Shown one piece after another: positions 25,238 through 33,203 of a DNA stretch of 64,000 nt (position 1 is its first letter; every line of letters begins with the position of its first letter). The position numbers and the translations under genes are program-made. The notes below the pieces were generated by a model that made no database searches, had not been told where the DNA came from, and saw only the letters and a list, made by a program, of their open reading frames with translations. Origin of the DNA: Chryseosolibacter sp035628595. GTDB taxonomy: Bacteria > Bacteroidota > Bacteroidia > Cytophagales > Cyclobacteriaceae. Location of the stretch: assembly GCA_035628595.1 (NCBI GenBank), contig DASPJN010000031.1, positions 5,450 to 69,449 on the forward strand, read 5' to 3'.

Positions 25238-26732
25238 CGATGCTGTCAGCCATTGAGGTCACAGTAGCATTCGTCTGATCTTCGGAAGAAGGGTAGTCGA
25301 ACAGGCCGTGTTTCTTGATTGCTTCCTCCACTTTATGTGGCACAAACTTCTCCCAACCACTCTCGCCTTTCTTGATCATCGCCAAAACATTATCCGAAAT
25401 GATGTTGAGATTTTTTGCGTTCGCGTCACGGATATCTTCCAGTTTGTTATTCTCCAAAAGGTAAGTGAATAAACTTTTCAAATTAGCAGGAAGCTCTTTG
25501 TCAAAATCCTTCAATGTGAACAAGGTTCCATCAGCACGCAGCGCGGGGTAGATATAAAGTTTTACGTTGTGACCAAATAGTGAGGCAAAACATTCCAGGA
25601 TTCCGCCCCTGATCTTTTCGTATGTTTTTTCTTCAAAAACCTTCTGCAGCGCGTAAATACCCATGATGATGCCGATCTTTTTTCCCTTCGTAATACGTGT
25701 CAGATAATCAACCAAACGGTAATACTCAAAATAGTTTGAGATCAGAACGGATTGTCCCAACGAGCAGATGATATCCGCGCGATGCAGAAAATCACGTTCA
25801 TCAATCTTTCCATCAGGACTGAGGTCGTTGAGGGTGAGTTCTGTCATGAGTACGATCTTCGAACGCTCAACATCCTGCTCTTTCCTGAACTGACGGCGAG
25901 AAGTCAAAAGCATATCAACGTTCACGTGTGTCGGGGGACGAAATCGCCCACGTAGCACGAGTACATTCTTCTTATACAACTCGTCAGAGGGTTGCATTAC
26001 ATTTCCGTCCGGACCGAACATGGCTGCTTTTGTGAGGCCGTTCTTCACCATCTTCAGCGCCATCAAACGATTGTCAACATGCCTGAAGTCAGGGCCAATC
26101 AGTCTGAACATATCAACTTCAACACGTCGGGTCGTAAGTCCATCGATCAATGACATGAGAATTTCCTCCGGATCGTTCATAAACATACATCCGTAAAGCA
26201 TATTTACACCCACAATTCCAAGCGAAAGCTGCTGCTGAAGCGGATCCGTGTCGTGCATCTTTACATGTATCACACATTCATTAGGCTCGCTCTGCGGACT
26301 GAGTTGAAACCTGAGGCCCATCCAGCCATGTCCCTGGTTTGTGCGCTCGTAATTAAGAATCTCTACCGTATCCGCGAAAGCAAAGAAACGGGTTGAGTCA
26401 ATACGATGCGGAAGGCGTTCGGGAAGAAGCACGTATTCGTGATCCAGCATTTGCAGGAGACGATCTTCACAAACATATCGGTCGCACACTCCATAAATCG
26501 CATCACTGAATTTCATGTCATAAGCGGAAATCGTCTTGGCGATCGTGCCTGAGGCACCACCGACTTTAAAGAAGTTTGCAGCCACCTCCTGCCCTGCTCC
26601 GATCTCAGCGAAAGAACCGTAAATGGCTTTGCTGAGATTTATCCGAAGTGCTTTTTCCTGAGTAGTGAGTTTCCTGAAATCTTCCATAAATGGGTCTCCT
26701 GTAGGTAGCGTCAATTTAGATAAAACTGACAA
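25224..26732 (-). CDS. Conserved 502-residue protein of unknown function
   Basis: A soluble protein with no signal peptide. The best conserved-looking region is KAIYGSFAEIGAGQEVAANF followed by SGTIAKTISAYDMKFSDAIYG, then RYVCEDRLLQMLDHEY, GHGWMGLRFQL, SLGIVGVNMLYG, FRHVDNRLMALKMVKNGLTK and MFGPDGNV. From memory, close relatives occur in Bacteroidota, cyanobacteria and proteobacteria under unreliable names such as nicotinate-nucleotide adenylyltransferase or TonB-dependent receptor. No HxGH or TonB motif supports either name. An internal ATG at 26687 (MEDFRKLTTQEKAL) is an alternative start. It overlaps the DoxX gene by 14 bases. The reaction is unknown. Confidence 0.8.
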   Translation of the reverse strand: MSVLSKLTLPTGDPFMEDFRKLTTQEKALRINLSKAIYGSFAEIGAGQEVAANFFKVGGASGTIAKTISAYDMKFSDAIYGVCDRYVCEDRLLQMLDHEYVLLPERLPHRIDSTRFFAFADTVEILNYERTNQGHGWMGLRFQLSPQSEPNECVIHVKMHDTDPLQQQLSLGIVGVNMLYGCMFMNDPEEILMSLIDGLTTRRVEVDMFRLIGPDFRHVDNRLMALKMVKNGLTKAAMFGPDGNVMQPSDELYKKNVLVLRGRFRPPTHVNVDMLLTSRRQFRKEQDVERSKIVLMTELTLNDLSPDGKIDERDFLHRADIICSLGQSVLISNYFEYYRLVDYLTRITKGKKIGIIMGIYALQKVFEEKTYEKIRGGILECFASLFGHNVKLYIYPALRADGTLFTLKDFDKELPANLKSLFTYLLENNKLEDIRDANAKNLNIISDNVLAMIKKGESGWEKFVPHKVEEAIKKHGLFDYPSSEDQTNATVTSMADSIDERR

Positions 26733-26796
26733 CTTGAATCTTAATGTGTAATATTTTTTGAATGTGTTCTATCAACACACTCTGATTAACGGATTT

Positions 26797-26825
26797 TTGA
26801 TATTTATAGTTTATCAAATACTTTG
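26797..26825 (+). promoter_or_regulatory. Promoter of the SNF transporter with an inverted repeat
   Basis: TTG (26797-26799), a 19-base spacer and TACTTTG (26819-26825) resemble the Bacteroidota promoter. TTGATA (26797-26802) and TATCAA (26812-26817) form a perfect 6-base inverted repeat across the spacer. A second repeat, TGTGTT-N5-AACACA, lies upstream at 26763-26779. Both could be operators. Confidence 0.5.
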
Positions 26826-26845
26826 CCGTTCTTTATTGACCAGTA

Positions 26846-28213
26846 ATGAGCAATCGCGGTAATTTCTCCGGACAAATTGGATTCATTTTAGCCGCTACCG
26901 GTTCCGCTGTTGGCTTAAGCAACATTTGGCGTTTCCCCTATCTCACGGGACAAAACGGTGGAGCGGTGTTTCTCATCATTTATGTCCTCTGTATTTTTCT
27001 TTTCTGCTTCCCTGTATTGGTTGGTGAAATTGCAATCGGGCGAGCCGGAGGAAAAGACGCGTACGGCTCATACAAAAAACTTGGCAATAAAAAATGGGGA
27101 TGGCTTGGATTGGGGGGCATCATTTCCGGAATCTTCATTCTATCCTATTACAACCTGGTTGCCGGCTGGGCATTCGGTTATTTTTTTGAAATCGTATTCT
27201 TTAGTGCGTTGTCTGAAACGGATCATGCAGGATTCTTCAGTTCCTTCATCAGCAATATGTCGTCTAGTTTCATTTATGCGTTCGTCTTCCTGTTTCTTAC
27301 GGCGGCATGTGTGGTACAAGGCATTCAGAAAGGCATCGAGAAACTGAACAAGATCCTGATGCCTTCCTTGCTCATTGTTCTCCTTGGCCTGATTGCATAC
27401 GCACTCACCCTTCCGCGGGCAATGGAAGGAATCACATTCTATCTTGTTCCCGACTTCTCAGCGATTACGAAGCAGACATTATTCGACGCACTCAGGCTTT
27501 CATTTTTCACGCTGTCGATTGGCGTAGGCGGATTGATAACGTACGGTTCTTACCTTGACAAAGGCCAAAACATTGTTCGCTCATCTGCTATCGTCACCAT
27601 GTCAGACACAACGGTGGCATTTCTTGCCGGACTGATGATCTTTCCATTGGTGTTTTCTGCTGGCAAATCGCCCACTGAGGGCCCGGCACTTGTCTTCATT
27701 GTGTTACCCGAAATTTTCAAAGGAATGGGACCATTGCTCGGCAGGATAGTTGGCGGTGCTTTTTTTCTTCTTCTGTGTTTTGCCACACTTTCTTCCTGTG
27801 TATCACTGCTTGAGCTTGCTATTGCTTACTTTATCGATGAAAAGAAGCTACCGCGGAAAAAGATTGTATGGATTGTTGCCGCGGTGATTTTTATTATTGG
27901 GATACCCAGCACGTTAAGCTTTGGAGATTATCCAATATTTAACAAGTTGTCATTTTACAAAGACCGGGATTTCTTTACCCTTGTCGCGGATGTTACCGAC
28001 ATCAGCCTCACCGTTGGCGGATGTCTCATGTGTCTCTTTATCAGGAACAGGTGGAAGATGGTTAACTTAAACCAGGAGCTGACATTCGGAAACCCGGGCT
28101 TTCCCGGATCATTTGTTCAGCGGTATATCAACTTTGCTATTGGATATCTGTGTCCAACTTTGCTGGCGGTACTATCAGCATTGATTATAATTGATAAGAT
28201 CTTCGGAATTTGA
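26846..28213 (+). CDS. Sodium-dependent transporter (SNF/NSS family)
   Basis: Inner-membrane symporter of the neurotransmitter:sodium symporter family, likely for an amino acid. The first helix has the family signature GFILAATGSAVGLSNIWRFP followed by YLTGQNGGAVF, which contains the sodium- and substrate-binding residues. About 11-12 hydrophobic segments follow, including SFFTLSIGVGGLITYGSYL (the sodium-site helix region). Its 455 residues match bacterial members such as LeuT or MhsT. The substrate cannot be read from the sequence. It is convergent with the TerB-like gene and divergent from the 502-residue gene. Confidence 0.93.
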   Translation: MSNRGNFSGQIGFILAATGSAVGLSNIWRFPYLTGQNGGAVFLIIYVLCIFLFCFPVLVGEIAIGRAGGKDAYGSYKKLGNKKWGWLGLGGIISGIFILSYYNLVAGWAFGYFFEIVFFSALSETDHAGFFSSFISNMSSSFIYAFVFLFLTAACVVQGIQKGIEKLNKILMPSLLIVLLGLIAYALTLPRAMEGITFYLVPDFSAITKQTLFDALRLSFFTLSIGVGGLITYGSYLDKGQNIVRSSAIVTMSDTTVAFLAGLMIFPLVFSAGKSPTEGPALVFIVLPEIFKGMGPLLGRIVGGAFFLLLCFATLSSCVSLLELAIAYFIDEKKLPRKKIVWIVAAVIFIIGIPSTLSFGDYPIFNKLSFYKDRDFFTLVADVTDISLTVGGCLMCLFIRNRWKMVNLNQELTFGNPGFPGSFVQRYINFAIGYLCPTLLAVLSALIIIDKIFGI

Positions 28214-28219
28214 AGGACG

Positions 28220-28657
28220 CTACTTCTTAACTACAAATTTATCCATCGCCATCACCTTGATTTCCTCCCAATCTTCAGCGCGGGGTGGTGTACCGTCGTC
28301 GAAAGATTCTAATAACCACGGTACGAGTTCCTTTTTCATTCCCAGTTGCTTTACAGCATCCTCGCAAAACCGAATCTCGTGCTCATCAACGACGCTATCG
28401 GCATGAACCATCAGAAGTAAATCATAGAGCAGATTCATCCGGTCGTTGTGATTGTCGGGGACGTTCATTTCGTACTTCTCCTTACTTTCCAACAGCTCCT
28501 TGATCTGACGATCTTTGAGGCCGTACTTCTTGCCGATTTTATATAGGAGCTTCTCTTCCTTCGTGTGCATGTGCCCATCGACTTTCGCGAGCGCAAGGAG
28601 ATTTCTGATGTGATTCTTCTTATAAGAAAGGTACTGGTGTTCAAAAAATCCTAGCAT
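28220..28657 (-). CDS. TerB-like domain protein
   Basis: A 145-residue helical protein with two repeated acidic motifs, NLLALAKVDGHMHTKEEKLL (about 19-38) and LLLMVHADSVVDEHEIRF (about 85-102). These match the two metal-binding helical halves of TerB/DjlA N-terminal domains (A-x-x-D-G-x-h-x-x-x-E). TerB proteins are linked to tellurite resistance and phage defence in some bacteria, but stand-alone copies like this have no assigned role. It is the last gene of the fadD operon, 69 bases after the previous gene. Confidence 0.75.
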   Translation of the reverse strand: MLGFFEHQYLSYKKNHIRNLLALAKVDGHMHTKEEKLLYKIGKKYGLKDRQIKELLESKEKYEMNVPDNHNDRMNLLYDLLLMVHADSVVDEHEIRFCEDAVKQLGMKKELVPWLLESFDDGTPPRAEDWEEIKVMAMDKFVVKK

Positions 28658-28726
28658 AATAATACAGTTTTGAAGAACTAAACCGAAACAGTACTAAGTT
28701 AGCGAAAAGTGCTTCAGATAGCAATT

Positions 28727-29272
28727 TCACCATCCCCACAAAGTAGAATAAACAGCCAGTTCAAAAGGCAGCTTGGCAAGTTCGGGTTGTAATGCATTAA
28801 AAGCTCGTTCTAAATTCTGCTTTTGGCCTTTCTTGTCAAAATACTCGAACTTATCCCTGGACGTGATAAACAGACCATCACCAACCCAGAATGACAGGCT
28901 TTCGAGCTTTGTATTTTTCTTCACGTCCTGAAGACGGCTTATTTGCGAGATGACTTTCCGAATAACGATTGACTTAGCTGAATCAGTTTCGTCTGGTGAA
29001 ATATTCCAATTGATCTGCAAATGCCGAAGGTTCGGAGCTGTCCACCCGCCTGAAATCGAATCTATCAGGATAGCCAGATGATCCGTCTCAAGATTTACAT
29101 CCAAATCAAATCCCTCATCAAAAAGCCCGATACTTTTGTCAGCCGAAAAAAAAGTATCCGCACGAAAATAAGAAGGCGCCGGAAGCGAGTCGTGCGGTTC
29201 AGGAAAGATTTTTTGACCCTGTGCCTGTAACGAGAATACAAGCATCAACAAAATGACCGCGGTGTTTTTCAT
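28727..29272 (-). CDS. Exported hypothetical protein
   Basis: 181 residues with a signal peptide (MKNTAVILLMLVFSLQAQGQ). The mature part contains NLRHLQINWNIS and KNTKLESLSFWVGDGLFI, weakly like leucine-rich strands, and ends YSTLWGW. No known domain is recognised. It lies 18 bases downstream of the beta-propeller gene on the same strand, so it is probably co-transcribed with fadD. Function is unknown. Confidence 0.65.
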   Translation of the reverse strand: MKNTAVILLMLVFSLQAQGQKIFPEPHDSLPAPSYFRADTFFSADKSIGLFDEGFDLDVNLETDHLAILIDSISGGWTAPNLRHLQINWNISPDETDSAKSIVIRKVISQISRLQDVKKNTKLESLSFWVGDGLFITSRDKFEYFDKKGQKQNLERAFNALQPELAKLPFELAVYSTLWGW

Positions 29273-29290
29273 AACATGTATTTAGCCGAA

Positions 29291-30385
29291 TTATTTTGTT
29301 GTCTCCACCCAATCGGCTACAAACAGATTCGTATTCCTCGTTCCCCCGTTATTTCTGTTAGAGGAGAATACCAGTTTTTTACCATCTGGTGAAAACATCG
29401 GGAACGAGTCAAACACTCCATCGTAAGTTATTTGTTCAAGGTTTGAACCGTCATCATTGACCATGTAAATATTAAACTGAAATCCACGTGTGCCTTTATG
29501 ATTAGATGAAAACAAAATCTTCTTTCCTGAAGGGTGATAGAACGGCGCCCAGTTTGCCTTGCCGAGATTGGTGATCTGCTTCAGGTTGGTACCGTCTGCA
29601 TTGCAAATAAATATTTCCATTTCGGTAGGAGCCACAAGTCCTTGTTTAAGGAAATCCTGATATTCCTTTTTTTGCTCCTCTGTCTTAGGACGCGATGCCC
29701 GGAAAACAATTTTTGTTCCATCGGGAGAAAAAAATGCGCCACCATCATAACCAACCTCATTGGTAATTTGTTTCACGTTGCTACCATCAAGATTCATGGT
29801 GTATAAATCGAGATCACCATTACGTGTTGACGTAAAAACGATCTTGTCTCCTTTCGGAGAAACGGTTGCCTCAGCATCATATCCAGGCACATCGGTAAGT
29901 TGCTTTTTGATTTCTCCTTTCAGATCAGCAACAAAAATATCATAGGTCGGATAAATAGGCCACAGATACTTTCCACCCGGTTTTCGCTCTGGCTCCTGCG
30001 GACAATCATCGGCACCCAAATGCGTGGATGCATAAACCACGGCTTTGTCGCCAGGAAGAAAATACGCGCATGTCGTCCTTCCCTTTCCTGTGCTGAGCAT
30101 CTGCGGTTTTGTTTCACTCAAATTCTCCGAGAGGTTGGTATAGAAAATCTGATCACACTTGAGTTCCCATGCAGGGTTGTTAGATTGAAAGACAAGTTTT
30201 TTGCTATCAAAGCTCCAGTACGCTTCTGCATTATCGCCACCGAAGGTAAGCTGCGTGACGTTTTGCAGTCTTGTTTCGTTCGCGTAGCGAATACTATCCG
30301 ATGTTGAAGCTGATTCTTCGAAATTTTGCTTTGTACCTGCCGCGATAAAACCAATCGCGATAATGACTATAAATAATTTCTTCAT
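29291..30385 (-). CDS. TolB-like beta-propeller (PD40 repeat) protein
   Basis: An exported 364-residue protein with a hydrophobic N-terminus (KKLFIVIIAIGFIAAG). It has at least five PD40/WD40-like blades of the form SPDGxKIVFxSxRxGxxxLYxMxxDG: KIVFTSTRNGDLDLYTMNLD, FSPDGTKIVFRASRP, HPSGKKILFSSNHKG and FSPDGKKLVFSSNRN. Most blades end in a DGSNxxQIT turn. Such propellers bind partner proteins or peptides in the periplasm; this one lacks the TolB N-terminal domain and a protease domain. It is four bases from fadD, so it is in one operon. Confidence 0.85.
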   Translation of the reverse strand: MKKLFIVIIAIGFIAAGTKQNFEESASTSDSIRYANETRLQNVTQLTFGGDNAEAYWSFDSKKLVFQSNNPAWELKCDQIFYTNLSENLSETKPQMLSTGKGRTTCAYFLPGDKAVVYASTHLGADDCPQEPERKPGGKYLWPIYPTYDIFVADLKGEIKKQLTDVPGYDAEATVSPKGDKIVFTSTRNGDLDLYTMNLDGSNVKQITNEVGYDGGAFFSPDGTKIVFRASRPKTEEQKKEYQDFLKQGLVAPTEMEIFICNADGTNLKQITNLGKANWAPFYHPSGKKILFSSNHKGTRGFQFNIYMVNDDGSNLEQITYDGVFDSFPMFSPDGKKLVFSSNRNNGGTRNTNLFVADWVETTK

Positions 30386-30388
30386 GGA

Positions 30389-32080
30389 CTATGCCGCCAC
30401 AACGGTCGTGGCATTCGTTGCTTCTTCTTCCTTCAAAGCTCTTCTTAGAATTTTCCCGACATTTGTTTTCGGAAGTTCCTTCCTAAACTCAATCTTCTTC
30501 GGCACTTTATAGTTTGTCAGGTTCTCGTGACAATATTGAATCACTTCGTCTGTTGTCAGGCTTTCATCACGTTTTACGATAAACGCTTTTATTACTTCTC
30601 CCGACTTGGCATCAGGAACACCGATTGCCGCCACTTCCAACACCTTGGGATGACCAGCAATGACATTTTCGACTTCATTCGGGAATACATTAAACCCGGA
30701 GACTTTGATCATGTCTTTCTTTCTGTCAACGATCTTGAAAAATCCTTCCGGATCCATACACCCGATGTCGCCCGTGCGGAACCATCCCCCCTGAAAGAAC
30801 ACATTCGCATTATCGCTATTCCAGTATCCTGCCATCACCTGCGGACCTCGTGCACAGATCTCACCCACCTCGCCCTGCGCGAGCTGATTTCCGTCCTCGT
30901 CAAAAATTCCAACATCAGTGCTTGGCATCGGAATTCCAATAGAGCCTTGCCTATGTTTCCCATCTAGCGGATTACAACATAATACCGGCGACGTTTCACT
31001 TAGTCCGTATCCTTCAACAACCGGCGATCCAGTTACTTCCTTCCAACGCTTTGCCACAACATCCTGCACAGCCATCGCACCACCGATCGCTCCTTTCAAT
31101 GCTGAAAAATCAAGTTTCCTGAACTCAGGATTATTTAACAGCCCATTAAAAAGTGTGTTCACGCCCGTGATGATTGTGAACCTGTGTTTCTTTAATTCTT
31201 TTACAAACCCCGGCATGTCTCTTGGGTTTGTGATCATCACGCTTTTCACGCCAGTGCTAAACATCAAAAGCCCATTAACTGTCAGCGCGAAAATGTGATA
31301 CATCGGAATCGCAGTAATAATAATGTCCGATCCATCTTTGCTCATGTACGGCTTAAACCAGTATTTGATCATCGAGTTGTGCGCAACAATGTTCGCGTGA
31401 GAAAGCTGCGCGCCTTTCGAGACGCCGGTAGTTCCGCCAGTGTATTGTAATACCGCCAGGTCGTTGATCGAAGTATCTGGCTTTGTATACGGCAATGATG
31501 CACCGGCCTTTAATGCTTGTTTAAATGGGATCGCCGATGGAAGATCGTAGGAAGGAACCATCTTCTTGATGTTCTTCACAACAAAGTTGACCAGATGGCC
31601 TTTAAGACCGAGCATATCGCCAAGCTTGGTGATAATGATATGTCGGATGTTTGTTTTGGCAACAATCTTTTCAAGGTTAGCCGCAAAGTTCGCTACCGTA
31701 ACAATGGCCACAGCACCGGAATCTTTAAACTGGTGCTCCATTTCGCGCGGCGTGTATAATGGATTCGTATTAACCACAATAAGTCCGGCTCGCATCGCCC
31801 CAAAGAATGCAACTGGAAACTGAAGAATATTCGGCATCTGGATGGCTATACGCTCGCCCTTCTGTAAGCCAAGTTTTGTTTGCAGAAATGCTGCGAAGTT
31901 CCGCGAGAGCTCATCCACCTCAGCATAAGTCATGGTCACACCCATGTTTTCGAATGCGACTTTGTCGTGGAATTTTTTACAACTCTCATCAAAAATCTCA
32001 GTGACCGAGTTGTATTCGTACAATTTCACTTCATTCGGAATGCCGGCGGGATAACTCTTAAACCACGGAAAGTTATTCAT
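30389..32080 (-). CDS. fadD: Long-chain fatty acid--CoA ligase
   Basis: ANL-superfamily enzyme that activates fatty acids via an acyl-adenylate. The P-loop YTGGTTGVSKGAQLSH is at 213-228. VEGYGLSETSPV is the A5-type motif. The linker region has GWFRTGDIG followed by FFKIVDRKKDMIKVSGFNVF, and the C-terminal catalytic lysine is Lys543 in GKILRRAL. Its 563 residues match E. coli FadD. The first gene of a four-gene unit with the propeller, hypothetical and TerB-like genes. It probably feeds beta-oxidation or lipid recycling at the inner membrane. Confidence 0.94.
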   Translation of the reverse strand: MNNFPWFKSYPAGIPNEVKLYEYNSVTEIFDESCKKFHDKVAFENMGVTMTYAEVDELSRNFAAFLQTKLGLQKGERIAIQMPNILQFPVAFFGAMRAGLIVVNTNPLYTPREMEHQFKDSGAVAIVTVANFAANLEKIVAKTNIRHIIITKLGDMLGLKGHLVNFVVKNIKKMVPSYDLPSAIPFKQALKAGASLPYTKPDTSINDLAVLQYTGGTTGVSKGAQLSHANIVAHNSMIKYWFKPYMSKDGSDIIITAIPMYHIFALTVNGLLMFSTGVKSVMITNPRDMPGFVKELKKHRFTIITGVNTLFNGLLNNPEFRKLDFSALKGAIGGAMAVQDVVAKRWKEVTGSPVVEGYGLSETSPVLCCNPLDGKHRQGSIGIPMPSTDVGIFDEDGNQLAQGEVGEICARGPQVMAGYWNSDNANVFFQGGWFRTGDIGCMDPEGFFKIVDRKKDMIKVSGFNVFPNEVENVIAGHPKVLEVAAIGVPDAKSGEVIKAFIVKRDESLTTDEVIQYCHENLTNYKVPKKIEFRKELPKTNVGKILRRALKEEEATNATTVVAA

Positions 32081-32195
32081 AGATTGATAGTTCGGTTAAC
32101 AAGATACAAACATTCAAATCAAACGATTGTAAGCGTTTAAATCAAGCGCAAATTGCCCGCTACGTTGCGGGATGAATATCACGTCAGTTGACACA

Positions 32196-32241
32196 GAAAA
32201 ACAAAAGCCCACTCACCAATCGTCTTATCGGTAAAGTGGGC
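32196..32241 (-). terminator. Terminator of the tRNA-like non-coding RNA
   Basis: On the minus strand GCCCACT TTACCGAT, loop AAGACG, ATTGGTGA AGTGGGC forms a 15-bp stem with a few G-T pairs. It is followed by TTTTGTTTTT. The plus strand has no T tract after the stem, so the terminator faces the minus-strand RNA. Confidence 0.85.
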
Positions 32242-32505
32242 AGCTCTGTGAATAACTCATTAACCTAAACTGAGCTTCTGTTAAACGGCATTGTTCCGAT
32301 AAGTCGAAACCGCCATGAAGCCGGGCGTTTGCCCGACAGTTGCTGTAGAGGGAGGGCTCGAACCTCCACGGAGCAGTTAGGTTGCCAAAGGCTGAACTTT
32401 ATCCTGTTGTCCCCACCCCCGAGACCGGAGGGCATGTCTGCCAAATTCCAACACCCTACAATTTCTGTTTTACGCACTCGCCTTTTCCCGGCTTGATTGT
32501 AAATT
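32200..32505 (-). ncRNA. Structured non-coding RNA with a 5' tRNA-like domain
   Basis: An open region between fadD and the lrp gene, bounded by its own promoter (32512-32543) and terminator (32196-32241), giving an RNA of about 305 nt with no sizeable ORF of family character. From 5' to 3' it holds a tRNA-like cloverleaf (32344-32460) and a CGGGC-GTTT-class hairpin (32322-32335). A 7-bp hairpin GTTTCGA-CTTA-TCGGAAC follows (32293-32310), then a closing pair AGCTC/GAGCT (32242-32276) and the terminator. I compared it with tmRNA, RNase P RNA, 4.5S and 6S signatures and found none. Ends are predicted, not measured. Confidence 0.62.
32344..32460 (-). other. tRNA-like domain, class II shape, non-standard anticodon loop
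   Basis: A 7-bp acceptor-type stem TGTAGGG / CTCTACA closes the domain. A D-arm like that of tRNA-Leu follows (TTGGAATTTGGCAGAC). Then comes a 5-bp stem CCCTC/GGGGG with 7-base loop CGGTCTC (32416-32432). A very long variable region of about 47 bases precedes a perfect T-arm, GGAGG-TTCGAGC-CCTCC (32351-32367). The loop lacks the universal T33, and CCA is not encoded (GCA follows), so it probably does not decode. At 117 nt it is much longer than tRNA-Leu. It may derive from a tRNA-Leu or mimic one. Confidence 0.6.
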
Positions 32506-32511
32506 ATGTAA

Positions 32512-32543
32512 CAAATTAACGGTATAGCTACACCATAAGTCAA
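32512..32543 (-). promoter_or_regulatory. Promoter of the non-coding RNA
   Basis: On the minus strand TTG (32541-32543), a 21-base spacer and TTAATTTG (32512-32519) match the Bacteroidota consensus except for one base in the -7 element. The predicted start is near 32505, about 45 bases before the tRNA-like domain. Confidence 0.6.
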
Positions 32544-32547
32544 TAAT

Positions 32548-32591
32548 TATCATAAACATTGTATCATTTTTAATTATTTATGATATTTTTG
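32548..32591 (+). promoter_or_regulatory. lrp promoter with TATCAT/ATGATA half-sites
   Basis: TTG at 32559-32561 and an exact TATTTTTG -7 element at 32584-32591, spaced by 22 bases. TATCAT occurs at 32548-32553 and 32562-32567 and its complement ATGATA at 32580-32585. The sites straddle both promoter elements, as expected for autoregulation by the Lrp-type product. Confidence 0.5.
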
Positions 32592-32618
32592 AATTAACAA
32601 CAAAAACCGCAACACGTC

Positions 32619-33086
32619 ATGCCTGATAATTTTAAAGTTGATAATGTAGACCTCAAGATTTTAGAGATCCTCATGCAGGATGCGAAAAAACCTTACACTG
32701 AAGTGGCAAAAAAAGCCTTTGTCTCCGGTGGAACGGTCCATGTCAGAATGAACAAGCTCGAAGAAGCCGGCGTAGTCGAGAAGACAACATTAAAAGTGAA
32801 TTACGCGAAGCTTGGCTACGACATTACCGCGTTTATCGGAATCTATCTTCAAAAGAGCGCCCTTTACGATCAGGTAATGGGTAAACTCAAAGACATCCCG
32901 GAAATCACCAACATTCATTATACGACCGGCAATTACAGCATGTTTGTTAAAATGCATGTGAAAGACACGAACCATCTGAAGCTTGTACTCCACGACAAAA
33001 TCCAACAGGTTGAAGGCATTGAAAGGACAGAAACGATGATATCGCTGGAGGAAAGTCTTGACAGGAGTTTAAACCTGGTTGGATAG
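32619..33086 (+). CDS. Lrp/AsnC family transcriptional regulator
   Basis: 155 residues with an N-terminal winged helix-turn-helix (VDLKILEILMQDAKKPYTEV then GTVHVRMNKLEEAGVV). The C-terminal RAM/ligand-binding half has DITAFIGIYLQKSALYDQVM, ITNIHYTTGNYSMFVKMHV and a final GIERTETMISLEESLDRSLN. This is the standard feast/famine regulator architecture. It probably forms octamers and senses an amino acid. Because it precedes sufB by 117 bases on the same strand, it could influence the SUF operon, but that gap holds a separate -7 element. Confidence 0.92.
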   Translation: MPDNFKVDNVDLKILEILMQDAKKPYTEVAKKAFVSGGTVHVRMNKLEEAGVVEKTTLKVNYAKLGYDITAFIGIYLQKSALYDQVMGKLKDIPEITNIHYTTGNYSMFVKMHVKDTNHLKLVLHDKIQQVEGIERTETMISLEESLDRSLNLVG

Positions 33087-33161
33087 TCGATTTACATCGT
33101 TTTCGAAAACTTCCGGCGGCAAATACTACTGGAAAAGAACCTTAAAATGAGGTTTTTGTTA

Positions 33162-33200
33162 TAGCTTTGTGTGCTACTTTAAAATTAGTCTAAATAGACT
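33162..33200 (+). promoter_or_regulatory. Promoter element and palindrome upstream of sufB
   Basis: TAGCTTTG (33162-33169) matches the TAnnTTTG -7 element exactly, though no TTG lies 19-21 bases upstream. A perfect inverted repeat AGTCTA-AA-TAGACT (33187-33200) ends three bases before the sufB ATG. It could be an operator for an iron or iron-sulfur regulator. No Rrf2-type regulator gene is nearby. Confidence 0.45.
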
Positions 33201-33203
33201 CAG

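Noticed and set aside
32344..32460. Calling the tRNA-like domain a normal tRNA-Leu gene
   Set aside because: The anticodon loop lacks T33, no Leu anticodon can be placed in a paired stem, and the variable region is about three times too long.
32200..32505. Possibility that the non-coding RNA is tmRNA, RNase P RNA, 4.5S or 6S RNA
   Set aside because: No tag reading frame, no GAGGAAAGTC-type P4 motif, no GGAAGCAGCC SRP loop, and no long central-bubble hairpin were found.
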